Positions 16,542 to 26,843 of a DNA stretch of 64,000 bases are shown here, one piece after another. A program made the translations under genes and the position numbers. This stretch comes from an uncultured SAR86 cluster bacterium (lineage in GTDB: Bacteria; Pseudomonadota; Gammaproteobacteria; Magnimaribacterales; Magnimaribacteraceae), in NCBI GenBank assembly GCA_902574355.1, contig CACGNN010000001.1, positions 186,001 to 250,000 of the forward strand, given 5' to 3'. Position 1 is the stretch's first letter. Each line of letters starts with the position of its first letter. The notes below the pieces were generated by a model. It searched no databases. It saw only the letters and a list, made by a program, of their open reading frames with translations, and was not told the DNA's origin.

Positions 16542-17662
16542 GCAATAGGAATCCTCTTGATTATTCTATAAATAAACCTTTAGTTACAAGCTTTAACCCA
16601 TTTAGATATTTATTCAAGGACATAACATTGGTACTAGCCCTTATCGCCGTCCTTCTCTTTGGCTTGGCAATGTTGTACAGCTCAAGTGGTCAATCCTTTT
16701 CGATGGTCATTCGTCAGTCGATTTATGTTTTTGTAGGTTTAATAATGATGATCTTCATTTCTCATTTAAAACCTGACTCTTATAAAAATATTTTGATGCA
16801 TTCTTATTGGATCGGTCTTTTACTTCTAATTTATGTTCTGTTTAATCCAGCTGAAGGCTATACAACTAGTAGATGGATAGATATAGGATTTTTTCAGTTT
16901 CAACCTTCTGAAGTCATAAGATTGATCTTGCCATTATCAATTGTTGCTTATTTGCACAGGAAGGAATCAAAAATAAGATTAGAAGATTGGCTATATACAA
17001 CTTTAGCTGCCCTTATGTGTTCATACTTGGTTTTTGAACAGCCTGATTTAGGAACATCTATAATAGTTTTTACGTCTGGAATTATTCCAATATATTTAGC
17101 CGGTTTACCTTACAGGGTTATAGCTGCTTATCTAGGTATGTTGGCTATTGTTTCTCCTTTTATTTGGTCTAGCTTATTAGATTACCAAAAACAAAGGGTC
17201 CTCACTTATTTTGATAGTAATGTTGATCCTCTCGGAGATGGCTGGAATATCGCTCAGTCACAAACTGCAATAGGTTCTGGAGGTTTTTTTGGTAAGGGCT
17301 ACTTGGAGGGTACCCAAAGTCAGCTCAATTTTATCCCCGAAAGTCATTCTGATTTCATTTTTTCTGTTATCGGAGAGGAGTTTGGCTTAATGGGAATAAC
17401 TTGCCTATTTCTTGTTTATGCAATGATCATATGGCGAATTTTTAAGATTGGTTTATCAGCACAATCTGCATTCGAAAGACTTGCCTGCTGCTCTTTGGGA
17501 TTCATCTTCCTTTTATTTATTCTAATCAATGTTTCTATGGTTATCGGTATAATTCCTGTTGTTGGAGTGCCTTTGCCCTTGATTAGCCAAGGGGGAACTT
17601 CAATAGTTGTGCATTTATTGGCTTTTGGAGTTATTCTTTCTGCCAAGAGACCTCAGTTATGA
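16538..17662 (+). CDS. rodA: Rod shape-determining protein RodA, SEDS glycosyltransferase
   Basis: Multi-spanning peptidoglycan polymerase that works with PBP2 in elongation. The 374 residues hold about ten hydrophobic segments. Typical motifs include SSGQSFSMVIRQ near the first helices, RWIDIGFFQFQPSEVIRL (SEDS core), FEQPDLGTSIIVF, LNFIPESHSDFIFSVIGEE and the C-terminal VVGVPLPLISQGGTSIV. The ATG overlaps the mrdA stop and the mltB ATG overlaps its stop, so the three are probably translated together. Confidence 0.95.
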   Translation: MSNRNPLDYSINKPLVTSFNPFRYLFKDITLVLALIAVLLFGLAMLYSSSGQSFSMVIRQSIYVFVGLIMMIFISHLKPDSYKNILMHSYWIGLLLLIYVLFNPAEGYTTSRWIDIGFFQFQPSEVIRLILPLSIVAYLHRKESKIRLEDWLYTTLAALMCSYLVFEQPDLGTSIIVFTSGIIPIYLAGLPYRVIAAYLGMLAIVSPFIWSSLLDYQKQRVLTYFDSNVDPLGDGWNIAQSQTAIGSGGFFGKGYLEGTQSQLNFIPESHSDFIFSVIGEEFGLMGITCLFLVYAMIIWRIFKIGLSAQSAFERLACCSLGFIFLLFILINVSMVIGIIPVVGVPLPLISQGGTSIVVHLLAFGVILSAKRPQL

Positions 17663-18633
17663 ATATAAAAAAATATTACAAAATCTTAGTAATTGCCTTT
17701 TTTACTTCGCAAAGCTTGTATTCCGATTATTCTGAAAACGATGAAACTTTGGAATTCATAGATTATATGGCGCAAAAGCATGGATATGAAAAATCTTACC
17801 TAGAGGCTATTTTTCAACGAGCAAAATATCAAGAAAGGGTTGTTAGGATAATGAATAAACAACCTGAAGGCACTATGACATGGGAAAGGTATAGAGGGAT
17901 TATGGTTAATGAATCAAGAATTTCCGCAGGTAAAGAATTTATTAATTCGCATAAACAGGATCTAAAAAGGGCTGAAAAAATATATGGTGTTCCAGCTGAA
18001 ATTATTGCATCTATCATTGGAATCGAAACTAGATATGGGAGAATTAAAGGAAATATCAGAGTAATAGATTCGCTATCCACCTTAGCTTTTGATTATCCTC
18101 GCAGATCTAAATTTTTTAAAGTCCAACTAGAAGAATTCCTTTTACTAAGCAGAGAAGAGAACTTTAATCTAGAAGAAATAGAAGGTTCAATAGCTGGTGC
18201 TATGGGGTATGGTCAATTTATGCCCGATAGCTATAGGGATTATGCTGTAGATTTTGATAATGATGGAGTGAGAGATATTTTGAATAATCCTATAGATGCT
18301 ATAGGAAGTGTTGCTAATTTTCTAAATAAGAAAGGTAAATGGAAACCGAATGTGCCTATAGCCATGAGAGCAAGAGCCATAAGCGAAGTAAAAGAAATTA
18401 CATCCTCATTCAAGCCCTATATGACAGAAATTGAGCTAGAAAATTTTGGGCTAGAAGCTACCAAAATTATTCCTAGTAATCTTAAATTTGTGCCTATCTC
18501 ACTTAATCTTGAAGATGGTTACGAATACTGGCTTGGTTTTGATAACTATCAATCTATTTCCAGATACAATAGAAGTAAATTATATGTGATGGCGGTCTTT
18601 GAATTTAGCAATTCACTATCCAAATTTTTATAA
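17659..18633 (+). CDS. mltB: Lytic murein transglycosylase B
   Basis: Periplasmic transglycosylase that cleaves the MurNAc-GlcNAc bond, forming anhydromuropeptides. A signal peptide is visible (MNIKKYYKILVIAFFTSQSL, cleavage near residue 22) with no lipobox, so it appears soluble rather than a lipoprotein. The catalytic glutamate is in IIGIETRYGRIKGN. AGAMGYGQFMPDSYRDYAVD and DFDNDGVRDILNNPIDAIGSVANF are family signatures. The 324 residues are slightly shorter than E. coli MltB. Placement between rodA and dacA is seen in other Gammaproteobacteria; rlpA, often also here, is absent. Confidence 0.92.
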   Translation: MNIKKYYKILVIAFFTSQSLYSDYSENDETLEFIDYMAQKHGYEKSYLEAIFQRAKYQERVVRIMNKQPEGTMTWERYRGIMVNESRISAGKEFINSHKQDLKRAEKIYGVPAEIIASIIGIETRYGRIKGNIRVIDSLSTLAFDYPRRSKFFKVQLEEFLLLSREENFNLEEIEGSIAGAMGYGQFMPDSYRDYAVDFDNDGVRDILNNPIDAIGSVANFLNKKGKWKPNVPIAMRARAISEVKEITSSFKPYMTEIELENFGLEATKIIPSNLKFVPISLNLEDGYEYWLGFDNYQSISRYNRSKLYVMAVFEFSNSLSKFL

Positions 18634-18634
18634 A

Positions 18635-19801
18635 ATGAAAAAATTAAAGAAATTACCTTTTTGTATAGCTTTACTAAGCGCTATTTCAACAGTTTCGCTT
18701 TTTTCTGAGGAGAGTTTTATTCCAAAGCCTCCCTCCTTAAATGCCTCAAATTATATTTTGATGGATTCAGTATCAGGAAGAATACTTGCTGAAAATGATT
18801 CTGATGAAAGGATTGAACCTGCAAGCATTACTAAAATAATGACGGGCTATGTTGCTGCAGATCAAATAGCTAAAGGATTTGTAAGTTTAGAAGATGAAGT
18901 ATTTATTAGTGAGAATTGCTGGAGGAAAGGCGGTTCTAAGATGTTTATTAGAGAAGGAACAAGAGTTCTTCTTTCAGATCTAATTAAAGGAATGGTCATA
19001 CAGTCTGGTAATGATGCTAGTTGTGCTATTGCAGAGCACGTGGCTATTTCTGAAGAAGGTTTTGTTGAGCTTATGCAGCTCTACATTGAAGAGATGGGCA
19101 TGGAGAATACCCAATTTAAAAATGTCAGTGGTTGGCCAGACCCCGAACATTATTCTTCAGCGAAAGACTTAGCAATTTTAACAAAAAATCTAATAGACAA
19201 ATTTCCTGATCACTATGCTCTTTATAAAGAGAAGTACTTTACTTTCAATGAAATCAAACAAAGAAATAGAAATAGCCTTCTATGGCAAGATGAATCTATT
19301 GATGGAGTCAAAACAGGCCATACCGAAAGCGCTGGATATTGTTTAGTTTCCTCGGGCGTTAGAAATGACACAAGGTTAATTGCGGTTACCATTAGAAGCG
19401 CCTCGGAAAAATCTAGATTAACTGATAATAGACGTTTGTTAGATTATGGTTTCAGATACTACAGAACAAAACGGATCCTTGAAGCTGATTTGTCTCTTGT
19501 CAATGAGCAAGTGTGGGGCGGAGAAGCGGATTCGGTTAATTTATCTTCCGCCGAAGAATTGTATCTAACCCTTTCACCCAGAGACTTTCCAAGAGTCGAA
19601 CCTCAGATTAAGTTAAATGACTATCTTCAAGCACCAATTCAAAGAGGTCAGGTGGTTGGTAAGGTAGATCTAATTCTTGATGGAGATTCCCTTGCATCTG
19701 TTGATCTTGTGGCTATGAAAGATGTTCCTGCTCTAGGTTTCTTTGGCAGAGCATGGTCAAATATTAAGTTACTTACATATCAATTTCTTATGGAAGAGTA
19801 A
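18635..19801 (+). CDS. dacA: D-alanyl-D-alanine carboxypeptidase, PBP5/6 type
   Basis: Removes the terminal D-Ala from peptidoglycan stem peptides, limiting cross-linking. The start ATG at 18635 lies one base after the mltB stop and gives a signal peptide beginning MKKLKKLPFCIALLSAIST; upstream codons overlap mltB and were excluded. The catalytic serine is Ser64 in PASITKIMTGY, the SxN motif is SGNDAS, and KTG is in GVKTGHTESAGYCL. A C-terminal beta-domain and a final amphipathic segment (WSNIKLLTYQFLMEE) resemble the PBP5 membrane-anchoring helix. dat follows 8 nt downstream. Confidence 0.95.
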   Translation: MKKLKKLPFCIALLSAISTVSLFSEESFIPKPPSLNASNYILMDSVSGRILAENDSDERIEPASITKIMTGYVAADQIAKGFVSLEDEVFISENCWRKGGSKMFIREGTRVLLSDLIKGMVIQSGNDASCAIAEHVAISEEGFVELMQLYIEEMGMENTQFKNVSGWPDPEHYSSAKDLAILTKNLIDKFPDHYALYKEKYFTFNEIKQRNRNSLLWQDESIDGVKTGHTESAGYCLVSSGVRNDTRLIAVTIRSASEKSRLTDNRRLLDYGFRYYRTKRILEADLSLVNEQVWGGEADSVNLSSAEELYLTLSPRDFPRVEPQIKLNDYLQAPIQRGQVVGKVDLILDGDSLASVDLVAMKDVPALGFFGRAWSNIKLLTYQFLMEE

Positions 19802-19809
19802 CAAGTTAG

Positions 19810-20649
19810 ATGTGGGTTTATTTAAACGGAGAAATAATTCCTGCTGATGAAGCAAAGGTTTCTCCTCTCGATAGAAGTTTCACTTTTGGCGATGGCGTTT
19901 ATGAGGTTATTCCTTCATACAACCAAGAGTTATTCTTGTTTGAGGAACATTTACAAAGATTCAAGATATCCTTAGCTAAAACCTTTATACCTGCTCCATC
20001 TGCACTTGATAATCTTGAGGATATTTTGAAGAAGTTACATGTTAAGAATGAATATCACAATCAGTCTTTCTACGTACAAATCACTCGAGGAGTTCAAGAA
20101 TCAAGATCACATACTGCAAGTGAAAATATTGTTCCAACTTTATTCATTAATTCGCAAAATTTGGATATTAACCCCTATAGAGGCAATGCCAATAAAGAAG
20201 GTCTAAGAGTTCGTTTAGAAGACGATATTAGATGGCAAAGGTGCGATATCAAAACAACCGCCCTCATTGGCAATATATTGTCTATGCATGATCCCTCTTT
20301 AGAAATAGTAGATGAAATACTTTTTCATAAAGATGGAATACTAAACGAAGGGTCTAAGTCTAATATCTTCTTGGTAAAGCAAGGTAAGGTTTATACCCCA
20401 TCTTTGAATCAGAATATTCTCCCTGGTGTAACTAGAAATTTTATAATCAATCTTCTCAAAAAAAATAATATAGAGGTCTTTGAGGAAGAAATTCCTGTAG
20501 ATTCAATTTATGAATGTGAAGAACTTTGGTTGACAAGTTCAACTAAAGAAATTCAACCTGTTGCTTTTATTGATGACTATAAAATTCCTACAAAAAAAAC
20601 CGAACAATTAATTTGGAATAAAGCTCTGAAGTTTTTCACTCTATATTAA
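19810..20649 (+). CDS. dat: D-amino acid aminotransferase (class IV PLP)
   Basis: Fold-type IV transaminase that interconverts D-alanine and 2-oxoacids, giving D-Glu or D-Ala for peptidoglycan. It has 279 residues. DRSFTFGDGVYEVIPSYN near residue 21 is the family start signature; the Schiff-base lysine is in CDIKTTALIGN; the C-terminal motif is ELWLTSSTKEIQPV, where the SSTKE pattern favours D-amino-acid over branched-chain transaminases. It lies 8 nt behind dacA, in line with a cell-wall role. The 3' end overlaps the convergent holA by 4 nt. A 4-amino-4-deoxychorismate lyase is a less likely alternative. Confidence 0.85.
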   Translation: MWVYLNGEIIPADEAKVSPLDRSFTFGDGVYEVIPSYNQELFLFEEHLQRFKISLAKTFIPAPSALDNLEDILKKLHVKNEYHNQSFYVQITRGVQESRSHTASENIVPTLFINSQNLDINPYRGNANKEGLRVRLEDDIRWQRCDIKTTALIGNILSMHDPSLEIVDEILFHKDGILNEGSKSNIFLVKQGKVYTPSLNQNILPGVTRNFIINLLKKNNIEVFEEEIPVDSIYECEELWLTSSTKEIQPVAFIDDYKIPTKKTEQLIWNKALKFFTLY

Positions 20650-21617
20650 AAATTTAATGCCAGATCTCTAATAGACTGCCAAGGATTCTTATCTGACAAA
20701 CCTTTTATTGCGGCATCTATTTCTGCGATATCTTTAAGTGAATTTTTTATTTTAGAATAAGAAAGACTATTAGAACGTTTAGATAGTAAATCTAAGTAAT
20801 ATCTAGGACCCCAAATATTTTTTGTAGTCCCTTGTTCCAAGACTTTATATAGATTGTTTATTTCTTTGGAAAGTGCCCACAATACTAGGGGAGGTTGCGT
20901 TCCTTCTGCTCTTAAAGTTTCAATGATTCTAACTGTTCTTCTTCTATTTCCTTCAAGAAAGGAATTAGAAAGATCGAATATTCCAAATTTTGAAGAATTA
21001 GATATAGATTTTTCCATATTTTCCAATGTAATTTCTTGCTCTGAAAATAAAAGAGATAGTTTCATTAACTCATGGGATGCAGCCAGCAGATTTCCCTCTG
21101 TTTTTTCCGATAAAAGTTGAATGGCCTGAACATCTAAATTAAGGTTTAAGCTCGAGGCCTTAGTTTTAATCCAGCTGGGCATAGAACTTTTATTAACAGT
21201 TGGTTCAACTACAAAAATGCCACTTTCATCTAAGGCCTTAGCCCAGGCACTGTTTTGTTGCTTTTTTTCAAGCCTTTCAGCTGAAATGATCAGCAGTCTA
21301 TTTTCATCTGCATCAAGACAATAATCCTTGATTGCTTTTGAACCTTTGTTTCCTGGACCAGTTCCAATAAGTTTAATTTCAACTATTTTCTTTGAACCAA
21401 ATAAATCAAAATTTTCATTTTTAGAACTTAGGAAGCTCCAATCTGTATCTTTAGTAATTATATGAGTTTGTTTATCCTCAAAACCAGCTGATTTTGCTTT
21501 CTTTATAACCTCATCAGTTAATTCAGAAATTTGAATTGATTCTTCTGCAAAGAAAGAATAAATAGGACCTAATTTAGTTTCTAAGTCTTTGATAAAGTGA
21601 GCTTTACTTAATTTCAT
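20646..21617 (-). CDS. holA: DNA polymerase III delta subunit
   Basis: Clamp-loader subunit that opens the beta clamp. It has 323 residues from ATG 21617; a TTG six codons upstream is possible but less likely. Recognisable features are the N-terminal YSFFAEESIQISELTDEVI, corresponding to the usual Y-L-L-x-G-x-D-x-L-L region in diverged form, WAKALDESG, LLSEKTEGNLLAASHELMKL and LRAEGTQPPLVLWALSKEI. The start overlaps the end of lptE by 14 nt. The order leuS-lptE-holA is strongly conserved in Gammaproteobacteria and supports the call despite the divergent sequence. Confidence 0.9.
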   Translation of the reverse strand: MKLSKAHFIKDLETKLGPIYSFFAEESIQISELTDEVIKKAKSAGFEDKQTHIITKDTDWSFLSSKNENFDLFGSKKIVEIKLIGTGPGNKGSKAIKDYCLDADENRLLIISAERLEKKQQNSAWAKALDESGIFVVEPTVNKSSMPSWIKTKASSLNLNLDVQAIQLLSEKTEGNLLAASHELMKLSLLFSEQEITLENMEKSISNSSKFGIFDLSNSFLEGNRRRTVRIIETLRAEGTQPPLVLWALSKEINNLYKVLEQGTTKNIWGPRYYLDLLSKRSNSLSYSKIKNSLKDIAEIDAAIKGLSDKNPWQSIRDLALNF

Positions 21618-22080
21618 AGAGTTGAGTAGATGCAATAAATTCTATATTCCTTATCGCTTTTGCGATAAAAGTTTTGGTTACTGATTGAATCTCTTCTTCA
21701 AATGCCAGAAGATTTGACTGGTTAAAATCAATAAAAGATGAGTCTTCGAAAATATGCATTATCAAATTATTACCATCATTTCCTATTTGATATTTCAATT
21801 TATAATCTAATCTTACTTGTGTTGTTCTTGCACCTTGTCCCGTAGAACCAACAAATTTTTCTATTGAATGACTAATGATTTTGAGTCGCGATTCAGAATC
21901 TACATTTCTAGATAAAACATAATTCTTTGAATTAAGCTGAGTTTCTAATTCTAGATTCAGTTCCGACTTTTTGGCATCAAAATTTATGACTTGATTAGAT
22001 AAACTTGTTGAGTAATTTCTAAGTTCATAGCCACACGAATTAACTATGAGAACTAAAGTCAAAAGTAATTTAATATCCAT
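21604..22080 (-). CDS. lptE: LPS-assembly lipoprotein LptE
   Basis: Outer-membrane lipoprotein that plugs the LptD barrel and helps insert lipopolysaccharide. The signal peptide ends in the lipobox IVNSC with Cys16, followed at once by GYELRNYST, the typical CGF/YxLR start of the mature protein. The 158-residue length and position between leuS and holA fit. The rest of the sequence is poorly conserved, as is usual for this family. It lies 14 nt downstream of leuS. Confidence 0.9.
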   Translation of the reverse strand: MDIKLLLTLVLIVNSCGYELRNYSTSLSNQVINFDAKKSELNLELETQLNSKNYVLSRNVDSESRLKIISHSIEKFVGSTGQGARTTQVRLDYKLKYQIGNDGNNLIMHIFEDSSFIDFNQSNLLAFEEEIQSVTKTFIAKAIRNIEFIASTQLYEIK

Positions 22081-22094
22081 TGTCTACGTTATTT

Positions 22095-24542
22095 TCATAT
22101 AACTATATTCAGTATCTTTCCTGGAACATAGATTATTTTTTTAACTGCAGCACCATCTAAATGCTTTATAATTTTTTCATCATTTAGAGCCATAGATTTC
22201 ACAGAATCATCTTTAGTTTCTTTATCTATTTCAATCTCAGATCGCAGCTTTCCATTTACTTGAATAGCAATTTTTAATTTGTCATCTATCAGCAAAGATT
22301 CTTCAATTTTTGGCCAAGACTTATCAATAATCGACTCTTGAGGATAAAGTTGCCACCACAGATGCTGACATAAATGAGGCGTAATTGGATTTAGCATTAA
22401 TAGAATTGATTCAATAGCTTCATTGGCAACTTTTCTCATCTCAGGACTCGCACTTGAGTCAAGCCATTCTTGTGGAATATCATTAGAGAGCTCCATTACA
22501 GCTGCTATAGCAGTATTGAAACTATGTCTTCTTAAATAATCATCTTTTACTTTAGATAAAGTCTTATGAATCTTTGATCGCATTAATTTCAAATCTTTAA
22601 TTGAATGATTTGCATCAATATCTTCGGGTAGGCCTGCATCTATATGCTTATTAACAAGTTTCCATATTCTGTTAATAAACCTATGAGCACCTTGTACTCC
22701 TTGATCAGACCATTCTAGAGATTGTTCCGGAGGTGCAGCAAATAACACAAAAAGTCTTACAGTATCTGCTCCATATTTTTCAATCAAACCCTGTGGGTCA
22801 ACCGTATTTCCTTTTGATTTAGACATTTTGGTACCGTCTTTCAAAACCATACCTTGGCAAAGTAAATTTGTGAAAGGTTCATCTCCTTCAACGAGACCAA
22901 GGTCTCTCATACATCTAAAGTAAAAACGTGAATATAGAAGATGTAATACGGCGTGTTCTATGCCACCTATATACTGGTCTACTGGAAGCCAGTAGTTAGC
23001 TCTATCATCAAGCATAGAATCATGACTATCAAAACTAGCAAACCTTGCGTAATACCAAGATGATTCAAAGAATGTATCAAAAGTATCAGTTTCTCTTATA
23101 AGAGCTTTACCTTCTTGATCGACGTTTAAGAATTCAGGCATATCCTTCAATGGAGAACTGACACCCTTGAATTCAACCTTGGAAGGTAATTCAACAGGTA
23201 AATCTTTGGCATGAAAATTTTCTTCACCATCACTCAGAATTGGAATCGGTGCGCCCCAATATCTTTGTCTTGAAACTCCCCAATCCCTCAAACGAAAGTT
23301 AGTCTCTTTGTAACCACAGTTAAGTGCTGTTGCCTTTTTTTCTATAGCTTGGAATGCTTTATCAAAGTTTAATCCGTCAAACTCTCCTGAATTAATAAGA
23401 ACATTTTTCTCAATAGTTGCCTCTTGAATTTTAACTTCATCATGACTATTTTTTATAACCGGCAAGATGGGTAGCTTATACTTAGTGGCAAATTCAAAAT
23501 CCCTTTGATCATGAGCTGGAACTGCCATCAAGGCACCAGAGCCATAGTCACTCAGAACAAAGTTAGCAATCCAAATAGGTATTTTTTCTTTTGTGAATGG
23601 ATGAATTGCAAACAAATTTGTAAAAATACCCTCTTTTTCTTGTTTGGCAAATTCAGCTTCTGATACTTTTATCTTGCTCTGCTTTTCAACAAATTTTTTT
23701 ATATCATCTCTTTTTGCTGAAAGATCTGAAACTAGAAAATGAGATGATGATATAGCTATGAAGGAGACACCCATTATGGTGTCAGGTCTTGTTGTGAAGA
23801 CATCAATCACTGCTTCTCTGTCTTCAATACCAAAACTGAAATTCATACCTTCAGATTTACCTATCCAATTTTTTTGTTGGATTTTTACTTGTTCTGGCCA
23901 ACCATCTAATTTATCTGTTCCTTGTAGGAGTTCTTCTGCGTAATCTGTAATTTTTAAAAACCATTGCTTCAAAATCTTTTTTTCTACTTCTGCTCCTGAT
24001 CTCCAGCCCTTTCCATCTATAACTTGTTCGTTTGCGAGTACAGTCTGATCTACAGGGTCCCAATTAACTTCAGCTTCTTCTTGATAAGCTATGCCTTTTT
24101 CAAGCATTTGCAGGAAGAACCATTGTTCCCATTTATAGTAATCTGATTCTGATGTTGCAAATTCTCTTTTCCAGTCATATGCAAATCCCAACCTTGTAAG
24201 CTGTTTTTTCATACTTTCTATATTTTCTGAAGTCCAATCTGATGGTTGGACCTTATTATCTATTGCAGCATTTTCAGCAGGTAGACCAAATGCATCCCAA
24301 CCCATAGGTTGAAGTACATTTTTTCCAAGCATCCTTTGAAATCTACTTATTGCATCGCCAATGGTGTAGTTTCTGACATGGCCCATATGAATTGATCCAC
24401 TGGGATAAGGAAACATACTCAAGCAAAAGTACTTCTCTTTACTATGGTCTTCGGTTACAGAAAATGATTCATTTTCTTTCCAATACTCTTGAACCTGATG
24501 CTCTATGTCTCCCGGTTCATAAGGAAGATCTTTATCAGGCAT
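22095..24542 (-). CDS. leuS: Leucyl-tRNA synthetase
   Basis: Class I aminoacyl-tRNA synthetase charging tRNA-Leu. It has 815 residues, slightly shorter than E. coli LeuS. The HIGH motif is MFPYPSGSIHMGHVRNYT, the CP1 editing domain has FTTRPDTIMGVSFIAIS and GSGALMAVPAHDQRDFEFA, and the KMSKS loop is GTKMSKSKGNTVDP. Its ATG overlaps the accC stop (TAATG on the minus strand), linking translation to fatty acid synthesis genes, an arrangement less usual than the lptE-holA neighbours downstream. Confidence 0.97.
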   Translation of the reverse strand: MPDKDLPYEPGDIEHQVQEYWKENESFSVTEDHSKEKYFCLSMFPYPSGSIHMGHVRNYTIGDAISRFQRMLGKNVLQPMGWDAFGLPAENAAIDNKVQPSDWTSENIESMKKQLTRLGFAYDWKREFATSESDYYKWEQWFFLQMLEKGIAYQEEAEVNWDPVDQTVLANEQVIDGKGWRSGAEVEKKILKQWFLKITDYAEELLQGTDKLDGWPEQVKIQQKNWIGKSEGMNFSFGIEDREAVIDVFTTRPDTIMGVSFIAISSSHFLVSDLSAKRDDIKKFVEKQSKIKVSEAEFAKQEKEGIFTNLFAIHPFTKEKIPIWIANFVLSDYGSGALMAVPAHDQRDFEFATKYKLPILPVIKNSHDEVKIQEATIEKNVLINSGEFDGLNFDKAFQAIEKKATALNCGYKETNFRLRDWGVSRQRYWGAPIPILSDGEENFHAKDLPVELPSKVEFKGVSSPLKDMPEFLNVDQEGKALIRETDTFDTFFESSWYYARFASFDSHDSMLDDRANYWLPVDQYIGGIEHAVLHLLYSRFYFRCMRDLGLVEGDEPFTNLLCQGMVLKDGTKMSKSKGNTVDPQGLIEKYGADTVRLFVLFAAPPEQSLEWSDQGVQGAHRFINRIWKLVNKHIDAGLPEDIDANHSIKDLKLMRSKIHKTLSKVKDDYLRRHSFNTAIAAVMELSNDIPQEWLDSSASPEMRKVANEAIESILLMLNPITPHLCQHLWWQLYPQESIIDKSWPKIEESLLIDDKLKIAIQVNGKLRSEIEIDKETKDDSVKSMALNDEKIIKHLDGAAVKKIIYVPGKILNIVI

Positions 24543-25876
24543 TAATTTTCCTTATTAAGATTTTCTAGATAATTTATATTGAAAGTACCATTAATAAAAT
24601 TAGGATCATTTATTAATTTTCTATGCATTTCTAAATTTGTATCTATACCTAGAACATACATTTCATCTAGAGCTCTTTCTAATCTGGCTCTTGCGTCTTC
24701 ACGGTCATTGGCTCGACAGATTACTTTTGCAATAAGAGAGTCATAATATGGAGGCACTACATAATCTTTGTACAAATGAGAATCCATTCTAACTCCGATT
24801 CCTCCAGGTGCATGATATTCAAGAATTTTACCAGGGGAGGGCAAAAATGTTTCAGAGTTTTCTGCATTAATTCTACACTCTATGGCATGACCTTTTAAGA
24901 TAATATCTTCTTGTTTAATTTTAATTTCTTCATCTCTTGCTATCCTTAGCTGGAGTTTAACTAAGTCAATTCCTGTGACACTTTCTGTAACTGGATGCTC
25001 TACTTGGATTCTTGTATTCATCTCAATAAAATAAAAATTATCATTTTCATAGAGAAACTCAAAAGTACCCGCACTTACGTAGTCTAATTGACGACATGCT
25101 TCTATGCACTGCTCATATATTTCTTGTCTTTTTTCCTCTTTAATTCCAGGGGCGGGAGCTTCTTCAATCACTTTCTGATGCCTTCTTTGCAAAGAGCAAT
25201 CTCTATCTCCAAGGTGAATTATATTTCCATGTCTGTCAGCTAGGACTTGAACTTCAATATGCCTAGGATTTTCTAAAAACTTCTCTAGATAAACTGTTGA
25301 ATCCCCAAAAGCTACTGCAGACTCCTGTTGAGTTAATTCAATTGCACTATCTAATTCTTCTGGTGAGTAAACTATCTTCATTCCTCTACCACCACCACCT
25401 GAAGCAGCTTTAATTATTACTGGATAACCAAGTTTTTCTGCTTCCTCGTGGGCATTCTCATCTACTGCTCCGGAAGAACCTGGAACAATGGGTAGGCCAG
25501 ATTTTAATGCAAATTCTTTTGCAGAAACTTTATTCCCCATCATTCTAATAACTGAAGCTGAAGGTCCTACAAAATCAAAACCACTTTTTTCTACTTTTTC
25601 TGCAAAATCAGGATTTTCTGAAAGAAAGCCATAACCTGGATGTACACCATCCGATCCTGACAGCTCCATGGCACTTATTATTGCTGGTATGTTTAGATAG
25701 CTTTGAGAAGAATCTGCAGGTCCTATACAAATTGATTCATCAGCCATTTTCACATGCATCAGATCTTTATCTGCTTCTGAATAGGCTGCAACAGTTGGAA
25801 TTTTTAATTCTTTTGCAGCCCTTAGGATACGAAGTGCTATTTCGCCTCTATTGGCGATTAAAAGTTTACTAAGCAT
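24542..25876 (-). CDS. accC: Acetyl-CoA carboxylase, biotin carboxylase subunit
   Basis: ATP-grasp enzyme that carboxylates biotin on BCCP in the first step of fatty acid synthesis. It has 444 residues. The N-terminus [20 protein letters not shown], the glycine-rich loop [35 protein letters not shown] in adjoining parts, and [16 protein letters not shown] are all diagnostic. The ATG overlaps the accB stop by one base, so the two subunits are probably translationally coupled. Confidence 0.97.
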   Translation of the reverse strand: MLSKLLIANRGEIALRILRAAKELKIPTVAAYSEADKDLMHVKMADESICIGPADSSQSYLNIPAIISAMELSGSDGVHPGYGFLSENPDFAEKVEKSGFDFVGPSASVIRMMGNKVSAKEFALKSGLPIVPGSSGAVDENAHEEAEKLGYPVIIKAASGGGGRGMKIVYSPEELDSAIELTQQESAVAFGDSTVYLEKFLENPRHIEVQVLADRHGNIIHLGDRDCSLQRRHQKVIEEAPAPGIKEEKRQEIYEQCIEACRQLDYVSAGTFEFLYENDNFYFIEMNTRIQVEHPVTESVTGIDLVKLQLRIARDEEIKIKQEDIILKGHAIECRINAENSETFLPSPGKILEYHAPGGIGVRMDSHLYKDYVVPPYYDSLIAKVICRANDREDARARLERALDEMYVLGIDTNLEMHRKLINDPNFINGTFNINYLENLNKEN

Positions 25877-26325
25877 TATTTAGACAGTTCAAAAAGTGAT
25901 TGACCATATTCAACCGGCTCAGCATTTTCAACATTTATAGATAAAACTTTACCAGAGAACTCAGACTTAATTTCATTCATCATTTTCATTGCTTCAACTA
26001 TACAAACCACATCACCTTCTGCAACGATATCTCCGACTGATACAAAGGGTTTAGCACCAGGCGAAGCTGAGGCATAAAATGTTCCAACCATTGGAGAATT
26101 TATTGAATTACTATCTTCTTTAGTCTCTTCATTAGATTGAGTTTCTTCAGTGATAATTTCCTGTTTATTCTCTTGGGGTATCACTATAGATTGAGGTGTA
26201 ATATTTTGGAGATTACCATGACTCTTAACCAATCTAACTGACTCTTCTCCTTCTTGTATTTCTATTTCTTCAAGGTTTGAATTCTCCAGCATTTCGATTA
26301 GTTTTTTTACTTTTCTTATGTCCAT
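25876..26325 (-). CDS. accB: Biotin carboxyl carrier protein of acetyl-CoA carboxylase
   Basis: Carries biotin between the carboxylase and transferase halves of acetyl-CoA carboxylase. It has 149 residues: an N-terminal region ([21 protein letters not shown]), a charged linker rich in Glu, Gln, Thr and Asn (about 45-75), and a biotinyl domain with [22 protein letters not shown] and the biotinylated lysine in [14 protein letters not shown] precedes the ATG. The order aroQ-accB-accC is the classical one. Confidence 0.96.
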   Translation of the reverse strand: MDIRKVKKLIEMLENSNLEEIEIQEGEESVRLVKSHGNLQNITPQSIVIPQENKQEIITEETQSNEETKEDSNSINSPMVGTFYASASPGAKPFVSVGDIVAEGDVVCIVEAMKMMNEIKSEFSGKVLSINVENAEPVEYGQSLFELSK

Positions 26326-26341
26326 TCTGTCTCCTAAATTA

Positions 26342-26779
26342 TCAATTAAATTTTTTCATAGCTTTAACTAAAGCTAGTTCGTAACCTTCTACACCTAAAC
26401 CTGAAATCACTCCCTCAGCTATGTCTGATAGGTAAGATTTCTGTCTAAAATCCTCTCGTGCGTATATATTTGAAATATGAACTTCGATAAAAGGAATGTT
26501 GACACCTGTCAATGCATCTCTTAAGGCTATACTGCTATGAGTTAAAGCGCCTGGATTAATTATGATGCATTTCACTTGATTATCCTTTGCTGAATGAATC
26601 AGATCTACTAACTCATGTTCAGCGTTGCTTTGATGGCATATTAAATTACATTTTTTATCTTTAGAGATTTCAACAAGATGTGCTTCTATATCTTCTAATG
26701 TTTCAGATCCATATAAATCAGGTTCTCTGGTTCCCAATAAATTTAAATTAGGACCATTTAGAAGCATGTAGTTTGTCAT
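26342..26779 (-). CDS. aroQ: Type II 3-dehydroquinate dehydratase
   Basis: Third step of the shikimate pathway, a dodecameric cytosolic enzyme. It has 145 residues. [19 protein letters not shown] holds the catalytic tyrosine and arginine region; [33 protein letters not shown] and [14 protein letters not shown] complete the family signature. It heads the aroQ-accB-accC-leuS-lptE-holA operon. On the minus strand a TATAAA ends exactly 6 nt before the ATG with no Shine-Dalgarno, implying a leaderless transcript. Confidence 0.96.
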   Translation of the reverse strand: MTNYMLLNGPNLNLLGTREPDLYGSETLEDIEAHLVEISKDKKCNLICHQSNAEHELVDLIHSAKDNQVKCIIINPGALTHSSIALRDALTGVNIPFIEVHISNIYAREDFRQKSYLSDIAEGVISGLGVEGYELALVKAMKKFN

Positions 26780-26785
26780 TAGGGT

Positions 26786-26791
26786 TTTATA
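26786..26791 (-). promoter_or_regulatory. -10 box of aroQ operon, leaderless spacing
   Basis: TATAAA on the minus strand followed by 6 nt (ACCCTA) and the ATG at 26779. A weak TTAAAA lies 17 nt upstream as a possible -35. Confidence 0.45.
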
Positions 26792-26843
26792 AAGGTATTT
26801 TCGACGATTTTAAATGAATTTATAAGAAAAAGGTATCAGGGTT